Shown here in pieces: positions 37,119-46,750 of a stretch of DNA of 62,439 nucleotides; position 1 is the stretch's first letter; each line of letters begins with the position of its first letter. The notes under the pieces are model-generated. The model did no database searches. It was not told where the DNA came from and saw only the letters and a list, made by a program, of their open reading frames with translations. Source of the DNA: CAYSPG01 sp964432885 (GTDB taxonomy: Bacteria > Bacteroidota > Bacteroidia > AKYH767-A > OLB10); contig CAYSPG010000022.1 of the NCBI GenBank assembly GCA_964432885.1, positions 1 to 62,439 of the forward strand. Direction: 5' to 3'. The translations under genes and the position numbers were made by a program.

Positions 37119-38129
37119 TTATGCATTCAATTCTTTCCAGATAACATCCTTTAACTCATCTATCCCTTTTTGCGCTACCGATGAAATAAAAATCACAGGA
37201 ACCTTTTTTCCGTTTGGGTTTTTGTCGTTTGGTGTTTCCTTTTTCATTTCGGCCAGCAGTTCATCGTCAAGCATATCGCTTTTTGTGATGGCAATAATGC
37301 GTTGCTTGTCTAACAGTTCGGGATTATGGAGTTTTAGTTCTGTTTTTAAAATTTTGTATTCCTCTTTTATGTTTTTACTATCAGCCGCAATCATAAAAAG
37401 TAAAAGCGAATTGCGCTCGATGTGCCTTAAAAACTGCAAGCCCAGGCCCTTGCCTTTATGTGCGCCCTCAATTATTCCGGGTATATCGGCCATAACAAAC
37501 GAACGATTATCGCGATAATAAACCATACCCAAATTTGGAACCAGGGTGGTAAATGCATAATCGGCAATTTCGGGCTTAGCAGCACTTACTACCGAAAGCA
37601 ATGTTGACTTGCCAGCATTAGGAAAACCAACCAATCCAACATCAGCCATCAGTTTTAGTTCAAGCACTTTCCATTCTTCGGTGCCGGCACCACCTGGCTG
37701 TGCTATACGTGGAGTTTGCACCGTTGGGGATTTAAAAAATGCATTTCCCATTCCACCTCTTCCGCCTTTTGCTAAAATTTCTTCTTGCCCGTCTTTATCA
37801 ATTTCAAATAATATTTTTTGCGTTTCAAAATCGCGCGCAATGGTTCCCAATGGAACTTCAAGTATTTCATCTTTACCATCGGCACCAGTACATAAAGCAT
37901 TGCCGCCTTTTTCACCGGGTGTGGCAATTACATGTTTGCGGTATTTAAGGTGCAGCAATGTCCAAAGTTGTTTGTTGCCTCGCACAATTATATGTCCGCC
38001 TCGTCCGCCATTACCGCCATCGGGTCCGCCTTTTGCAGTTAGCTTGTCGCGATGAAAATGTACATAGCCCGGCCCGCCTGCTCCCGACCGGCACATTATT
38101 TTTACGTAGTCAATAAAATTTTTTTCCAT
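37119..38129 (-). CDS. obgE: GTPase Obg
   Basis: 336 residues. Glycine-rich Obg fold 1-158 (GGPGYVHFHRDK, GGNGGRGG), then the G domain with GFPNAGKST, DIPGIIEGAHKGKGLG, TKSD and SSVAQKG. No extra C-terminal OCT domain. Involved in late 50S subunit assembly and stress responses. It follows adk after a 125-bp gap that holds a 23-bp inverted repeat. Confidence 0.97.
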   Translation of the reverse strand: MEKNFIDYVKIMCRSGAGGPGYVHFHRDKLTAKGGPDGGNGGRGGHIIVRGNKQLWTLLHLKYRKHVIATPGEKGGNALCTGADGKDEILEVPLGTIARDFETQKILFEIDKDGQEEILAKGGRGGMGNAFFKSPTVQTPRIAQPGGAGTEEWKVLELKLMADVGLVGFPNAGKSTLLSVVSAAKPEIADYAFTTLVPNLGMVYYRDNRSFVMADIPGIIEGAHKGKGLGLQFLRHIERNSLLLFMIAADSKNIKEEYKILKTELKLHNPELLDKQRIIAITKSDMLDDELLAEMKKETPNDKNPNGKKVPVIFISSVAQKGIDELKDVIWKELNA

Positions 38130-38165
38130 TTGTTGGCAAAGGTAAGTCAGTTATTAGTTCAGTTA

Positions 38166-38230
38166 TTGGTTCATAGTTAGTAGTTTTAGTTAGGTAGGCG
38201 CAAACTATAAAACTACTAACTATGAACCAA
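38166..38230. repeat. 23-bp inverted repeat between adk and obg
   Basis: Perfect arms 38166-38188 and 38208-38230 with a 19-nt loop, flanked by GTTATTGGT / ACCAATAAC-type short repeats that extend the pairing. It could attenuate or separate expression of obg from adk. No T run follows on the minus strand, so simple termination is doubtful. Confidence 0.8.
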
Positions 38231-38254
38231 CAACCAATAACTAATAACCAATAA

Positions 38255-38824
38255 CTATTTCCCAATAGCACTACAAAGTTTTTCAAAAATATCATCCTTT
38301 GTTCCAACCCCTTCAATAGGTTTAAATTTATTTTGCATTTTGTAATAGGATGCAACAGGTGCTGTTTTGTTGTTATACTCCTCAATGCGTTTTTTTATGA
38401 TGGCAGGATTTTGGTCATCAGGCCGGCCTGAATCCTTTCCGCGCAGTAATAATCGTTGTGTTAACTCAGCTTCGCTAACATCCAATGCCAACATCATAGT
38501 AATGGAGGTTTCAAGTTCACTTAGCAAATTATCAAGTGCAGCGGCCTGTGCCTGCGTGCGCGGAAAGCCGTCAAAAATAAATCCGTTTGCCTGTTTATTC
38601 GTTTCAAGTTTTGAACGAATCATGCCTATCACCACTTCATCAGGAACCAGAATGCCCTGATCCATTAATTTTTTTGCTTCCATACCAAGTGCAGTTGCAT
38701 TGGCAATTTCACTTCTTAAAATATCGCCTGTACTTAAGTGAATTAGTTTGTATTTCTCAATCAGTTTTTCTGACTGGGTTCCTTTGCCTGCACCAGGTGG
38801 GCCAAATAATACAATGTTGAGCAT
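38255..38824 (-). CDS. adk: Adenylate kinase
   Basis: 189 residues. P-loop GPPGAGKGTQ at the N-terminus, FDGFPRTQAQA for AMP binding, and the short lid form with GRPDDQNPAIIKKR, usual for the phylum (no zinc lid). Converts AMP and ATP to two ADP. Six nt separate it from hpt upstream. Confidence 0.97.
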   Translation of the reverse strand: MLNIVLFGPPGAGKGTQSEKLIEKYKLIHLSTGDILRSEIANATALGMEAKKLMDQGILVPDEVVIGMIRSKLETNKQANGFIFDGFPRTQAQAAALDNLLSELETSITMMLALDVSEAELTQRLLLRGKDSGRPDDQNPAIIKKRIEEYNNKTAPVASYYKMQNKFKPIEGVGTKDDIFEKLCSAIGK

Positions 38825-38830
38825 AGCAGT

Positions 38831-39364
38831 TTATTTTAAAACATAAATATCGGTAAGGTTCCGTCCATAGCCGTTGTAGTCAAGCCCATAGCCAACCACA
38901 AATGCAGGGTCAATTTCAAAGCCAACATAATCGGGCTTAACCGGATTTTTTAATGCAGCAGGTTTAAATAAAAGGGTGGCTAATTTTAGCGATGCCGGGT
39001 TTTGTTTTTTTAATTCGTCATATAAGTACTTCATCGTTTCACCTGTGTCAACAATATCTTCAACAATAATTACATGGCGGTTGCTAATGTTTTCTTTTAA
39101 ACCAAAAACATTTTTCATTTCACCAGTTGATTTTGTTCCGCTATAGGATGATACACGTATAAACGAAAGTTCGCATGGGGTATGAATGCCTTTAAACAAA
39201 TCGGCCAAAAACAAAAAGGCACCGTTAAGTACCCCTATAAAAATCGGATTTTTCCCTTCATACTCTTTTGTTATTTCGGCAGAAATGCTGTTAATGCGTG
39301 CAGTGATTTTTGCTTCATCAATCATCACCACAAAAGATTTGTCTAAAATTTTTACTTCTTTCAT
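38831..39364 (-). CDS. hpt: Hypoxanthine phosphoribosyltransferase
   Basis: 177 residues from ATG 39364. The PRPP-binding motif VIIVEDIVDTGETM and the N-terminal FIGVLNGAFLFLADL are typical. It salvages hypoxanthine/guanine. The open frame runs to a TTG at 39385, but that codon lies inside the -7 promoter box, so ATG 39364 is chosen. First gene of the hpt-adk-obg-PAP2 operon. Confidence 0.95.
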   Translation of the reverse strand: MKEVKILDKSFVVMIDEAKITARINSISAEITKEYEGKNPIFIGVLNGAFLFLADLFKGIHTPCELSFIRVSSYSGTKSTGEMKNVFGLKENISNRHVIIVEDIVDTGETMKYLYDELKKQNPASLKLATLLFKPAALKNPVKPDYVGFEIDPAFVVGYGLDYNGYGRNLTDIYVLK

Positions 39365-39382
39365 TATTAAAAATAAGAGCGG

Positions 39383-39411
39383 CAAATATAGAAGAAGTAT
39401 ACGGTTTGCAA
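39383..39411 (-). promoter_or_regulatory. Promoter of the hpt operon
   Basis: On the minus strand TTG (39411-39409), an 18-nt spacer and TATATTTG (39390-39383), matching the phylum consensus. It ends about 19 nt before the hpt ATG and decides the start choice. Confidence 0.7.
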
Positions 39412-39513
39412 CTGATGGTTCCTAAACAATTTAGCATTTCTTGATTTACAAATCGTAATCATTCGTAATCAAAACAAAGGATTTATTAAAATTGCAGCCT
39501 TATTTAACAATAC

Positions 39514-40650
39514 ATGAATCATTATTTAAAACCCAATACTGTACTTGGTATTTTAGGTGGAGGGCAATTAGGAAAAATGCTGTTGCAAAAGGCGGCTGAT
39601 TATAATATTACATCGCACGTACTTGACCCGTCAGAAGATGCGCCCTGCCGTTTTTTATGCAACAAGTTTGAGCATGGAAGTTTTGCTGACTATAACGCTG
39701 TGTTAAATTTTGGAAACGAATGTGATATGGTTACCATTGAAATTGAACATGTAAATGTGGACGCTCTTTTTGAACTTGAACGGTTAGGAAAAAAAATATT
39801 TCCCCAGCCAAATATTATTAAAATGGTTCAGGATAAAGGACTGCAAAAGCAATTTTACAAGGATCATAATTTTGCAGCTTCAGATTTTTATTTGGTTGAA
39901 AAGCGCAGTGAAATCAAACGAGACAAATTTCCGATTATTCAAAAAACGCGCATTGCAGGATACGATGGTAAAGGAGTGATGAAAATAAATTCGGCTGAAG
40001 AATTGCAAAACGCATTTGATGTACCATCGGTAATTGAAGACTGTGTGGAAATTGAAAAAGAAATATCGGTAATCGTTTCGCGAAATGAAAAAGGAGAGGT
40101 AAGTGCTTATCCATTGGTTGAAATGGAATTTAATAAAGAGGCTAACCTTGTTGAGTTTTTGTTTTCACCTGCATCGGTAAATAGTTCGATACAACAAAAG
40201 GCTACACTGCTTGCTCAAAAATTAATAGAGGAATTGGGTATGGTAGGATTATTGGCTGTTGAAATGTTTGTAACCAAACAAGGCGATGTTTTGATTAATG
40301 AAATTGCACCTCGACTGCATAATAGTGGTCATCATACCATTGAGGGTAATGTTACCTCGCAGTTCGAACAGCATCTGCGTGCTATTTTTAATTTGCCTTT
40401 AGGCAACACGCAAATAATTTGCCCATCTGTAATGATTAATTTGCTTGGCGAAAAAGGATTTGAGGGTAATGCAGTTTATAATGGAATTGATGAGGTATTA
40501 AAAATGCCGGGTGTTTACATACATCTTTACGGAAAAAAAATTACCAAACCTTTTCGCAAAATGGGGCATGTAACCGTTACGGCCAGTACGCTGGAAAATG
40601 CAAAGGAAAAAGCGCAGCTGGTAAAACAAATTTTAAAAGTGGTAGCTTAA
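39514..40650 (+). CDS. purK: 5-(carboxyamino)imidazole ribonucleotide synthase
   Basis: 378 residues, full-length ATP-grasp enzyme: GILGGGQLGKMLLQKA at the N-terminus, TRIAGYDGKGVMKI in the ATP-binding lid, and NEIAPRLHNSGHHTIEG for catalysis. Carboxylates AIR using ATP and bicarbonate in purine synthesis. Its last 18 nt overlap the 3' end of the convergent GT9 gene. PurE is not in the window. Confidence 0.96.
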   Translation: MNHYLKPNTVLGILGGGQLGKMLLQKAADYNITSHVLDPSEDAPCRFLCNKFEHGSFADYNAVLNFGNECDMVTIEIEHVNVDALFELERLGKKIFPQPNIIKMVQDKGLQKQFYKDHNFAASDFYLVEKRSEIKRDKFPIIQKTRIAGYDGKGVMKINSAEELQNAFDVPSVIEDCVEIEKEISVIVSRNEKGEVSAYPLVEMEFNKEANLVEFLFSPASVNSSIQQKATLLAQKLIEELGMVGLLAVEMFVTKQGDVLINEIAPRLHNSGHHTIEGNVTSQFEQHLRAIFNLPLGNTQIICPSVMINLLGEKGFEGNAVYNGIDEVLKMPGVYIHLYGKKITKPFRKMGHVTVTASTLENAKEKAQLVKQILKVVA

Positions 40651-41616
40651 TTCGGCTACATCAATTTTTTGCGCACAACTAAAATGCCCCAGCGGACAAT
40701 TTTTGTAACCATGCAATCCGCACGGGCGGCATTCCAGTGTTTCGTTTGTTTCAACAATGGTTGCATTTTGGTTTAGCGGGCCAAAGCCAAAAGTAGGAGT
40801 AGTTGAACAAAAAAATGCAGTAACAGGGGCCTGCATAGCCGATGCAATGTGTAAAGGTGCCGAATCATTTACATAATTCATGGCTGCATCTTTCATCAAA
40901 GCTGCCGACTGTAAAAAGGAAAGTTTACCGCAAAAATTTACACTATTCAAATTTTTTGTTCCAACTTTTATTTGTTCGCATAAATTAAAATCGGACTTGG
41001 CTCCAAGAAAATAAACAGTTATTGTTTCAGGAAAATTATTTATTAGTTCAATCCATTTTTGTTTGGGCAGTTGCTTGGTAAACCATACCGATGCAGGTGC
41101 AACGCAGATATATTTTTTGCTTTTATATTTTGATGTGTTTTCAAAATCGGCTAACGATGGATGCAGGAATGGTTTTTTAAAATTTCCGTTGACCACATCT
41201 TTTATCATCTCAAAATTTCGCTCAACTTCATGCTTCCCATTTCCTATTTCGTGCTTGTATTTTTTATCAAAACATACCGACAATGGATTTTTATCAAACC
41301 CTCTTTTTTGGGTTGCATTTGCAAAACATGAAATAAAGCCCGATGAAAAAAACCGGTGCAGGTTAATAAGCAAATCATATTTTTTTTTTCGCAGCAGCAA
41401 AATAGATTTCACCAGACTGATTATTTTATTTTCTTTTTTATCCCATACAAAAACATTTTTTATAAATGGATGATTTGATAAAAGTGTTTCGTTTCCCTTT
41501 CGTACTAAAAAATCAATTTCAGCATTGGGATGGGCTGCGTGCAATGATTCGGCAACCGAAGTGGCTAAAATTACATCGCCTGTAAAAGCGGTTTGAATAA
41601 TAAGGAAGCGCTGCAC
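40633..41616 (-). CDS. Glycosyltransferase family 9 (heptosyltransferase-like)
   Basis: 327 residues. GT-B fold with the family 9 features FLIIQTAFTGDVILATSVAESL at the N-terminus, VCVAPASVWFTKQLPKQKWIELI in the middle and NDSAPLHIASAMQAPVTAFFC near the C-terminus. Probably adds a heptose or other sugar to the LPS core; acceptor unknown. Start is GTG. It begins 3 nt after the SIMPL gene and overlaps purK at the 3' end. Confidence 0.88.
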   Translation of the reverse strand: MQRFLIIQTAFTGDVILATSVAESLHAAHPNAEIDFLVRKGNETLLSNHPFIKNVFVWDKKENKIISLVKSILLLRKKKYDLLINLHRFFSSGFISCFANATQKRGFDKNPLSVCFDKKYKHEIGNGKHEVERNFEMIKDVVNGNFKKPFLHPSLADFENTSKYKSKKYICVAPASVWFTKQLPKQKWIELINNFPETITVYFLGAKSDFNLCEQIKVGTKNLNSVNFCGKLSFLQSAALMKDAAMNYVNDSAPLHIASAMQAPVTAFFCSTTPTFGFGPLNQNATIVETNETLECRPCGLHGYKNCPLGHFSCAQKIDVAELSYHF

Positions 41617-41619
41617 GTA

Positions 41620-42348
41620 TTAGTCAATTGAAAATTCCAGCTTCACAGTAATCGAAGCCGTTTTATTTTTTGAGGAAGTATTAAACGTGCCACCCCATGA
41701 ATAATCTTCGGATGAGTTTTGTCCGGTTATTTGAAAAATTCCCATATCGGCCGATTTTAAATCATTGAGTGAACCACCAGCATTCTCTGCAATTTTTTCG
41801 GCACGCAGACGTGCATCTTTGGTTGCTTTGGCAAGCAGTTCAATTTTTAAATCGGCAAGTTTGGTATAGTAGTATCGCGGCTCCTGCGAGTAAAACTCAA
41901 TTCCTTTGTCAATCAGTTCGGTTACTTCACGCGATAGCTTTTCAACTCCTTCAACGTTTTTTGATTCTATCTGTACACGCTGTGTTAAATTAAATCCGGT
42001 AAAAATGCGTGTTTCGGTTTTGTCGCTGTTTCGTATGTAGTCAAACTGCTTATCAATATCTACCGAGCTAAAAACAATTTCGCTTTCAGGAATATTTTTG
42101 GAAAGCAGATAGGCTTTAATGTTTAGCATATCGCTTTTAAGATTTGAAAAAGCATCTTTTGTTGTCATTGCTTTGCGCTGAAATGAGCCACTCCATACAA
42201 TAAGGTCGCTTGTAAAATCGTGCGATGAAAGGCCGGTAACGTTTATAGAGTTACGTGTTTCATGTGATTTTTTCCAGGCACGTGCAAGCAGGCCTGCGCT
42301 TGCCACTACAGCAACAGCAATTAATAAGGCATTGATATTATTTTTCAT
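41620..42348 (-). CDS. SIMPL (DUF541) domain protein
   Basis: 242 residues. N-terminal membrane helix or uncleaved signal (about 5-22), then a SIMPL domain: GLSSHDFTSDLIVWSGSFQRK, YLLSKNIPESEIVFSSVDI, and a C-terminal A-rich helix DARLRAEKIAENAGGSLNDLK. Periplasmic family of unclear role, linked elsewhere to oxidative stress. Shares a transcript with the GT9 gene. Confidence 0.85.
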   Translation of the reverse strand: MKNNINALLIAVAVVASAGLLARAWKKSHETRNSINVTGLSSHDFTSDLIVWSGSFQRKAMTTKDAFSNLKSDMLNIKAYLLSKNIPESEIVFSSVDIDKQFDYIRNSDKTETRIFTGFNLTQRVQIESKNVEGVEKLSREVTELIDKGIEFYSQEPRYYYTKLADLKIELLAKATKDARLRAEKIAENAGGSLNDLKSADMGIFQITGQNSSEDYSWGGTFNTSSKNKTASITVKLEFSID

Positions 42349-42390
42349 ATTCTTAATTTAACGATATGTAACGAGCTAACTAGTTTTTTA

Positions 42391-43206
42391 TTATACAGCT
42401 ACTGCAAAATCGCGCAGCGCATCATTCAAAGAAGTTTTTGTATCTGTACTCTCTTTACGTTTGCCAATTATTAATGCGCACGGCACCTGGTATTCACCGG
42501 CACTAAATTTTTTTGTGTAGCTGCCCGGTATAACCACCGAGCGCGAAGGCACCACGCCTTTGTATTCAACCGGAGTGGTTTGACTTACATCAATAACTTT
42601 GGTTGACATGGTAAGCACCACATTGGCACCCAACACCGCTTCTTTTTCTACACGCACACCCTCTACTACAATACAACGTGAACCAACAAAGCAATTGTCT
42701 TCGATAATAACAGGTGCCGCCTGCACAGGCTCAAGCACGCCACCAATGCCAACACCGCCACTTAAGTGAACATTTTTTCCAATTTGGGCACAGCTACCAA
42801 CAGTTGCCCATGTATCAACCATAGTGCCGCTGTCAACATAGGCGCCAATGTTTACAAACGATGGCATCATAATAACTCCGCTGGCCACATAGGCTCCATA
42901 ACGTGCCACTGAACCCGGCACTGCACGTACACCAAGTTCTTTATAGTTGTTTTTCAGTTTCATTTTATCGTAATACTCGATACATCCTGCTTGCATTACT
43001 TCCATTTTTTGAATAGGAAAATAAAGTATCACTGCTTTTTTTATCCAGTCATTTACTTTCCAACCAACCGTTGATGGTTCTGCTACACGCAACTTTCCTT
43101 TGTCTAAAAATTCAATCACTTTACGTATTGCATCTTCAGTAGAAGAATCTTTCAGTAATTCACGATTCTCCCATGCGGCATTTATTTTTTGTTCCAGTTC
43201 CTGCAT
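42391..43206 (-). CDS. dapD: 2,3,4,5-tetrahydropyridine-2,6-dicarboxylate N-succinyltransferase
   Basis: 271 residues from ATG 43206, the usual family length. N-terminal helical part MQELEQKINAAWENRELL, then a left-handed beta helix of hexapeptide repeats (ARYGAYVASGVIMMPSFVNIG, GSCAQIGKNVHLSGGVGIGG). Lysine/diaminopimelate synthesis. The frame stays open for 28 codons upstream, but a TACATTTG -7 box at 43225-43232 lies there, which supports the later start. Divergent from the M48 protease gene. Confidence 0.95.
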   Translation of the reverse strand: MQELEQKINAAWENRELLKDSSTEDAIRKVIEFLDKGKLRVAEPSTVGWKVNDWIKKAVILYFPIQKMEVMQAGCIEYYDKMKLKNNYKELGVRAVPGSVARYGAYVASGVIMMPSFVNIGAYVDSGTMVDTWATVGSCAQIGKNVHLSGGVGIGGVLEPVQAAPVIIEDNCFVGSRCIVVEGVRVEKEAVLGANVVLTMSTKVIDVSQTTPVEYKGVVPSRSVVIPGSYTKKFSAGEYQVPCALIIGKRKESTDTKTSLNDALRDFAVAV

Positions 43207-43224
43207 ACTTTTTTTATTCACGTA

Positions 43225-43249
43225 CAAATGTAGCAAACAAGTAATTTTG
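43225..43249. promoter_or_regulatory. Divergent -7 elements for dapD and the M48 protease
   Basis: On the minus strand TACATTTG (43232-43225) serves dapD, 18 nt before its ATG. On the plus strand TAATTTTG (43242-43249) serves the protease gene, 30 nt before its ATG. Both fit TAnnTTTG; the -33 parts are weak. Confidence 0.5.
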
Positions 43250-43279
43250 AACGCTAAAGTTTTTAATTTAATCCACACT

Positions 43280-44509
43280 ATGTCAACCATTCTGCTTTAT
43301 TGCATACTTGCCATTGTAACCATAAACTATTTGTTGGAAGTTTGTTTAACACTGTTAAATCTTTCAAACTTATCAGTAAATCCACCCGTGGAATTAGAGG
43401 GATTGTATGATGATGAAAAGTACAAACGCTCTCAACAGTACCAAAAGGATAAAAGCAAATTATCACTCATTAGCAACACTTTTAGTTTTGTGGTTTCGGT
43501 TTTGTTTTTGTGGTTTGGTGGATTTGCTTGGCTTAGTGAGCAGGTGCACCTTGTTTCATCCGATTTGGTGTGGAGTACATTTTTGTTTTTTGCAGTGCTT
43601 GCAATTGCGACCGACATTTTGGCTTTGCCGTTTTCTTTGTATAACATTTTTGTTCTTGAAGAAAAATACGACTTTAATAAAATGACAGTTATAACTTTTG
43701 TATCAGATAAAATAAAAGGATGGTTGATTGGTGGTTTACTTGGCGGTAGTTTATTGGCCTTGTTTATAATTTTTTACCAAATAGCCGGAGAAAATTTCTG
43801 GATTTATATTTTAATTGTTTTCGCTTTTTTTATGTTAGTGATGAATATGTTTTATGCATCATGGATATTGCCGTTGTTTAATAAGCTTACCCAATTGCCT
43901 GCGGGCGAATTGCGAAACTCGATTGAGGCATACTGCCGTAAAAATAATTTTGGACTTAAAAATTTGTTTGTGATGGACGGCAGCAAACGATCGTCCAAAG
44001 CAAATGCATTTTTTAGCGGTATAGGTGCAAAAAAGAAAATAGTGTTGTTTGATACACTAGTAAATAATTACACCACCGATGAACTAACGGCCGTGCTTGC
44101 ACACGAAGTGGGTCATTATAAAAAGAAACATACAGTAATAGGATTGTTACTTGGTCTGGTTCAAATGGCCATAATGCTTTTTATACTTTCAAAGTTTATT
44201 AATAATGCATTGCTAAGTGAAGCTTTGGGTGCTGATGGTTTTGATTTTGCATTGTGCTTAATTGCCTTTACCCTCATTTACTCACCTGTTTCAACCCTTC
44301 TGGGTATATTGATGAATATATTTTCGCGCAAAAATGAGTATGAAGCAGATGCTTTTGCTAAACAAACTTATAGCGGAGCAGCTTTGGCTAGTGCGCTTAA
44401 AAAATTATCTGCAGATAGTTTGAGCAATCTTACACCTCATCCTTTTTATGTTTTCTTTTATTATTCGCACCCTACTTTATTGCAGCGGTTGCGCGCATTA
44501 GGCCAATAA
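43280..44509 (+). CDS. M48 family (CAAX prenyl protease-like) membrane metallopeptidase
   Basis: 409 residues from ATG 43280. Several membrane helices, N-terminal Peptidase_M48_N region, then zinc motif H275-E-V-G-H279 in a membrane-embedded helix and NEYEADAFA giving the third ligand. Same layout as yeast Ste24. Probably cleaves membrane proteins or peptides. The open frame continues upstream through the dapD start and is discounted there. Overlaps the FAD oxidoreductase gene at the 3' end by 12 nt. Confidence 0.92.
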   Translation: MSTILLYCILAIVTINYLLEVCLTLLNLSNLSVNPPVELEGLYDDEKYKRSQQYQKDKSKLSLISNTFSFVVSVLFLWFGGFAWLSEQVHLVSSDLVWSTFLFFAVLAIATDILALPFSLYNIFVLEEKYDFNKMTVITFVSDKIKGWLIGGLLGGSLLALFIIFYQIAGENFWIYILIVFAFFMLVMNMFYASWILPLFNKLTQLPAGELRNSIEAYCRKNNFGLKNLFVMDGSKRSSKANAFFSGIGAKKKIVLFDTLVNNYTTDELTAVLAHEVGHYKKKHTVIGLLLGLVQMAIMLFILSKFINNALLSEALGADGFDFALCLIAFTLIYSPVSTLLGILMNIFSRKNEYEADAFAKQTYSGAALASALKKLSADSLSNLTPHPFYVFFYYSHPTLLQRLRALGQ

Positions 44510-45565
44510 CAAATATTTATAGCGACCAATATCTGTTTCCTCATTTATCATTGAGTTTGTTGTTAAATGCAAAGCAAACTCATGTGCAAAAAAAGGAGCC
44601 AGCATAACGCCTTTGGTTCCAAAGCCATTAAAAATCCCAACATTGGTTTGTGTTGGATGCAGTCCGATAAAAGGCCGCCTGCCTTGCACAGTTGGACGTA
44701 TCGAAGCCTGATGATGAACAATTTCAAACGGAGCTGTTGTTATATTCTTGAAAAAAGCAATTAATTCTGCTTTTGCTTTTTCAGTAGGTGTTATATCTAC
44801 ATTATCCCATGAATAGGTTGAACCGATTTTAAAAAAATTTTCTCCTGTAGGCAGAATAAATATTTTTTGATTGATGATAAAATCTTCAGGTAGTTGTTGG
44901 CTTTTAATCGTTAAAATTTCACCTTTTGAAAAAAGCCAGGGAAGGTTTTTGAAAAAAGGATTTTGGTTTGCAAATACACCTTCGCAAAAAATAATTTTTG
45001 TTGCTTCGGTGTTTTTCCAGTTGATGACATTGGTAACGTTTAAATCAGCAAGCAAAAAATTTTCTTCAAGCAGCATTTTTTTGTTTAAAAAATAATTTCG
45101 CATGATGCATAAAAAAACCGAGGTGTTTACAAATCCTGAATGCTGCAATACAATGCCGCCAAACGGAGCAATTAAATTTTCCGGAATATCTTTTTGCGAA
45201 ACAAATTTTACAGCATACCGGTTTATTTCTTTTTCGGCCAAACGTGTTTGCCAGTCATTATATGTTTTTAACGAATCAAAAATTTCGAGCACCGTTTTTT
45301 TAAAAAGAAATGTTGTTGATGTTTCTTTTTCAATTTCCTCAAACGTTTTTTCCGCATAAGGAATCAAGGTATCAGCCATCCAGCTTTTTACAATCCGCCT
45401 TCCGGTAACAGGTAAATAAATTCCTGCTGCCACCTGTGAAGCTGCTGCTGGATTAAAACTGTCAACGATTAATACTCTTTGATTTTTTTTTATCAGTTCC
45501 CATGCAAGCAACGTTCCGGCAAGCCCTTGTCCCACAATAATAAAATCAACTTTGTTTTTTGCCAT
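44498..45565 (-). CDS. FAD-dependent oxidoreductase (DAO family)
   Basis: 355 residues. Dinucleotide-binding fold FIIVGQGLAGTLLAWELIKK at the N-terminus and the DAO C-terminal flavin contact GIFNGFGTKGVMLAPFFA. Members oxidise amino acids or related amines; the substrate is unknown. Upstream neighbour is the ATPase gene 6 nt away on the same strand. Confidence 0.85.
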   Translation of the reverse strand: MAKNKVDFIIVGQGLAGTLLAWELIKKNQRVLIVDSFNPAAASQVAAGIYLPVTGRRIVKSWMADTLIPYAEKTFEEIEKETSTTFLFKKTVLEIFDSLKTYNDWQTRLAEKEINRYAVKFVSQKDIPENLIAPFGGIVLQHSGFVNTSVFLCIMRNYFLNKKMLLEENFLLADLNVTNVINWKNTEATKIIFCEGVFANQNPFFKNLPWLFSKGEILTIKSQQLPEDFIINQKIFILPTGENFFKIGSTYSWDNVDITPTEKAKAELIAFFKNITTAPFEIVHHQASIRPTVQGRRPFIGLHPTQTNVGIFNGFGTKGVMLAPFFAHEFALHLTTNSMINEETDIGRYKYLLLA

Positions 45566-45571
45566 AAAAAT

Positions 45572-46717
45572 TTAAAGCCGTTGCAGCCATTTTGAAAAAT
45601 ACACATCATACACATGAAACCTGCCGTCTTCATGCACAATAAGTTCTTTTTCGATAAGCGACTTTAGTGCCGTGCGCACGGTGCTGCTTGCGCCCAGTTT
45701 ATATTTGTGTAAAAATTCAAATCCGCTGGGCTCTTTTACACCATCTTCTTTTCCCACTGCAATTAATAGCTGCCATTGCTGTGTGGTAATTAATGGACGT
45801 ATGTTAAAAAATCCCGACTCGCGCTCTTTTAGCAATTCATACAAGGCTGCATTTACCACTTCGCGTGTAAGGTTTTTTTCGGTAAGGTAATAAAGCCTGT
45901 TGCACACCGACTGTACATAAAAAGTTACGTTGCGTGTCCACTCCAATATGTAAGCAATTGTTTCGTCATCAATTTTCTTTTTGGCTTTTTTTAAATGCGA
46001 TTTTATAAATGCCGAATATATTTCGGGCTTTATTTTATTTAGTTCAAGCAAATCGGTGCTTTGATAAAACGGTCTGCGCGCATCGGTAAACATTTCGGTA
46101 AGCAGGTGTTTGCTGCTTCCGCTAAATATAAACGAAACGCCCGGCATCATTTGAATTTTAGAGCGCAAAACAGCTTCGGTATTTTTTTCGGGATACTCAC
46201 GTATTTGCTGAAACTCGTCAATGGCAATAATTATTTTTTGCTGTCGCGAACGCTCTTTAAGGTATTTGCATATTTGGTCAAGTGTATGCACGGCTTCTTT
46301 TTCGGTTTCAATGTCAAGTGTAACTTCGGGTTCGCCAGTAAGCGGATCGTAGGTGATTTTTGGCCGCAGCAATTTTATAATTCCTGTGGCTGTATGCAAA
46401 AATTTTAATGCTTTTGAGTCAAGTTTTCCTATTACCGACTGACCAAACAGCTTTACAAAGTCTTTGAAATTTTCGGTGCCCAGTATGTCAAAGTAAATTA
46501 CACGGTGGTTTCTTTTTTTGCCGAGTGCGTAAAACACATGCTGTATAAGTCCCGTTTTTCCAAACCTGCGGTTTGCAAAAAGGGTAATGTTTCGTTTGTT
46601 GGCTGTGGCTTTTACAATGTGTTGCAATTCTTTTTCTCTGTCACAAAAATACTCGGGCTTTTCGTAGCCTGTTATCGGAAACGGGTTGTCAAGGTCTATG
46701 GCGGTGAAGAAATCCAT
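45572..46717 (-). CDS. AAA ATPase of the archaeal-ATPase type
   Basis: 381 residues. Walker A in FANRRFGKTGLI, Walker B in IIIAIDEFQQI, sensor-like IFSGSS, and a C-terminal winged helix (GASSTVRTALKSLIEKELIVHEDG). This family (often DUF234-linked) has many copies per genome in archaea and Bacteroidota and no settled role; some are taken as STAND-like regulators. Three AGCGTAA repeats lie just upstream. Confidence 0.85.
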   Translation of the reverse strand: MDFFTAIDLDNPFPITGYEKPEYFCDREKELQHIVKATANKRNITLFANRRFGKTGLIQHVFYALGKKRNHRVIYFDILGTENFKDFVKLFGQSVIGKLDSKALKFLHTATGIIKLLRPKITYDPLTGEPEVTLDIETEKEAVHTLDQICKYLKERSRQQKIIIAIDEFQQIREYPEKNTEAVLRSKIQMMPGVSFIFSGSSKHLLTEMFTDARRPFYQSTDLLELNKIKPEIYSAFIKSHLKKAKKKIDDETIAYILEWTRNVTFYVQSVCNRLYYLTEKNLTREVVNAALYELLKERESGFFNIRPLITTQQWQLLIAVGKEDGVKEPSGFEFLHKYKLGASSTVRTALKSLIEKELIVHEDGRFHVYDVYFSKWLQRL

Positions 46718-46750
46718 GTTTGGGATTGTTTATTATAGCGTTTATTGCGT

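Noticed and set aside
37609..38055. 148-codon plus-strand frame inside obg
   Set aside because: Shadow of the glycine-rich obg coding region, giving proline/serine-rich nonsense.
38110..38385. 91-codon frame over the adk-obg gap
   Set aside because: Mostly inverted repeat and antisense/out-of-frame adk sequence; no conserved features.
43100..43279. N-terminal extension of the M48 protease
   Set aside because: It lies antisense to the dapD start and its promoter; family length and first membrane helix fit ATG 43280.
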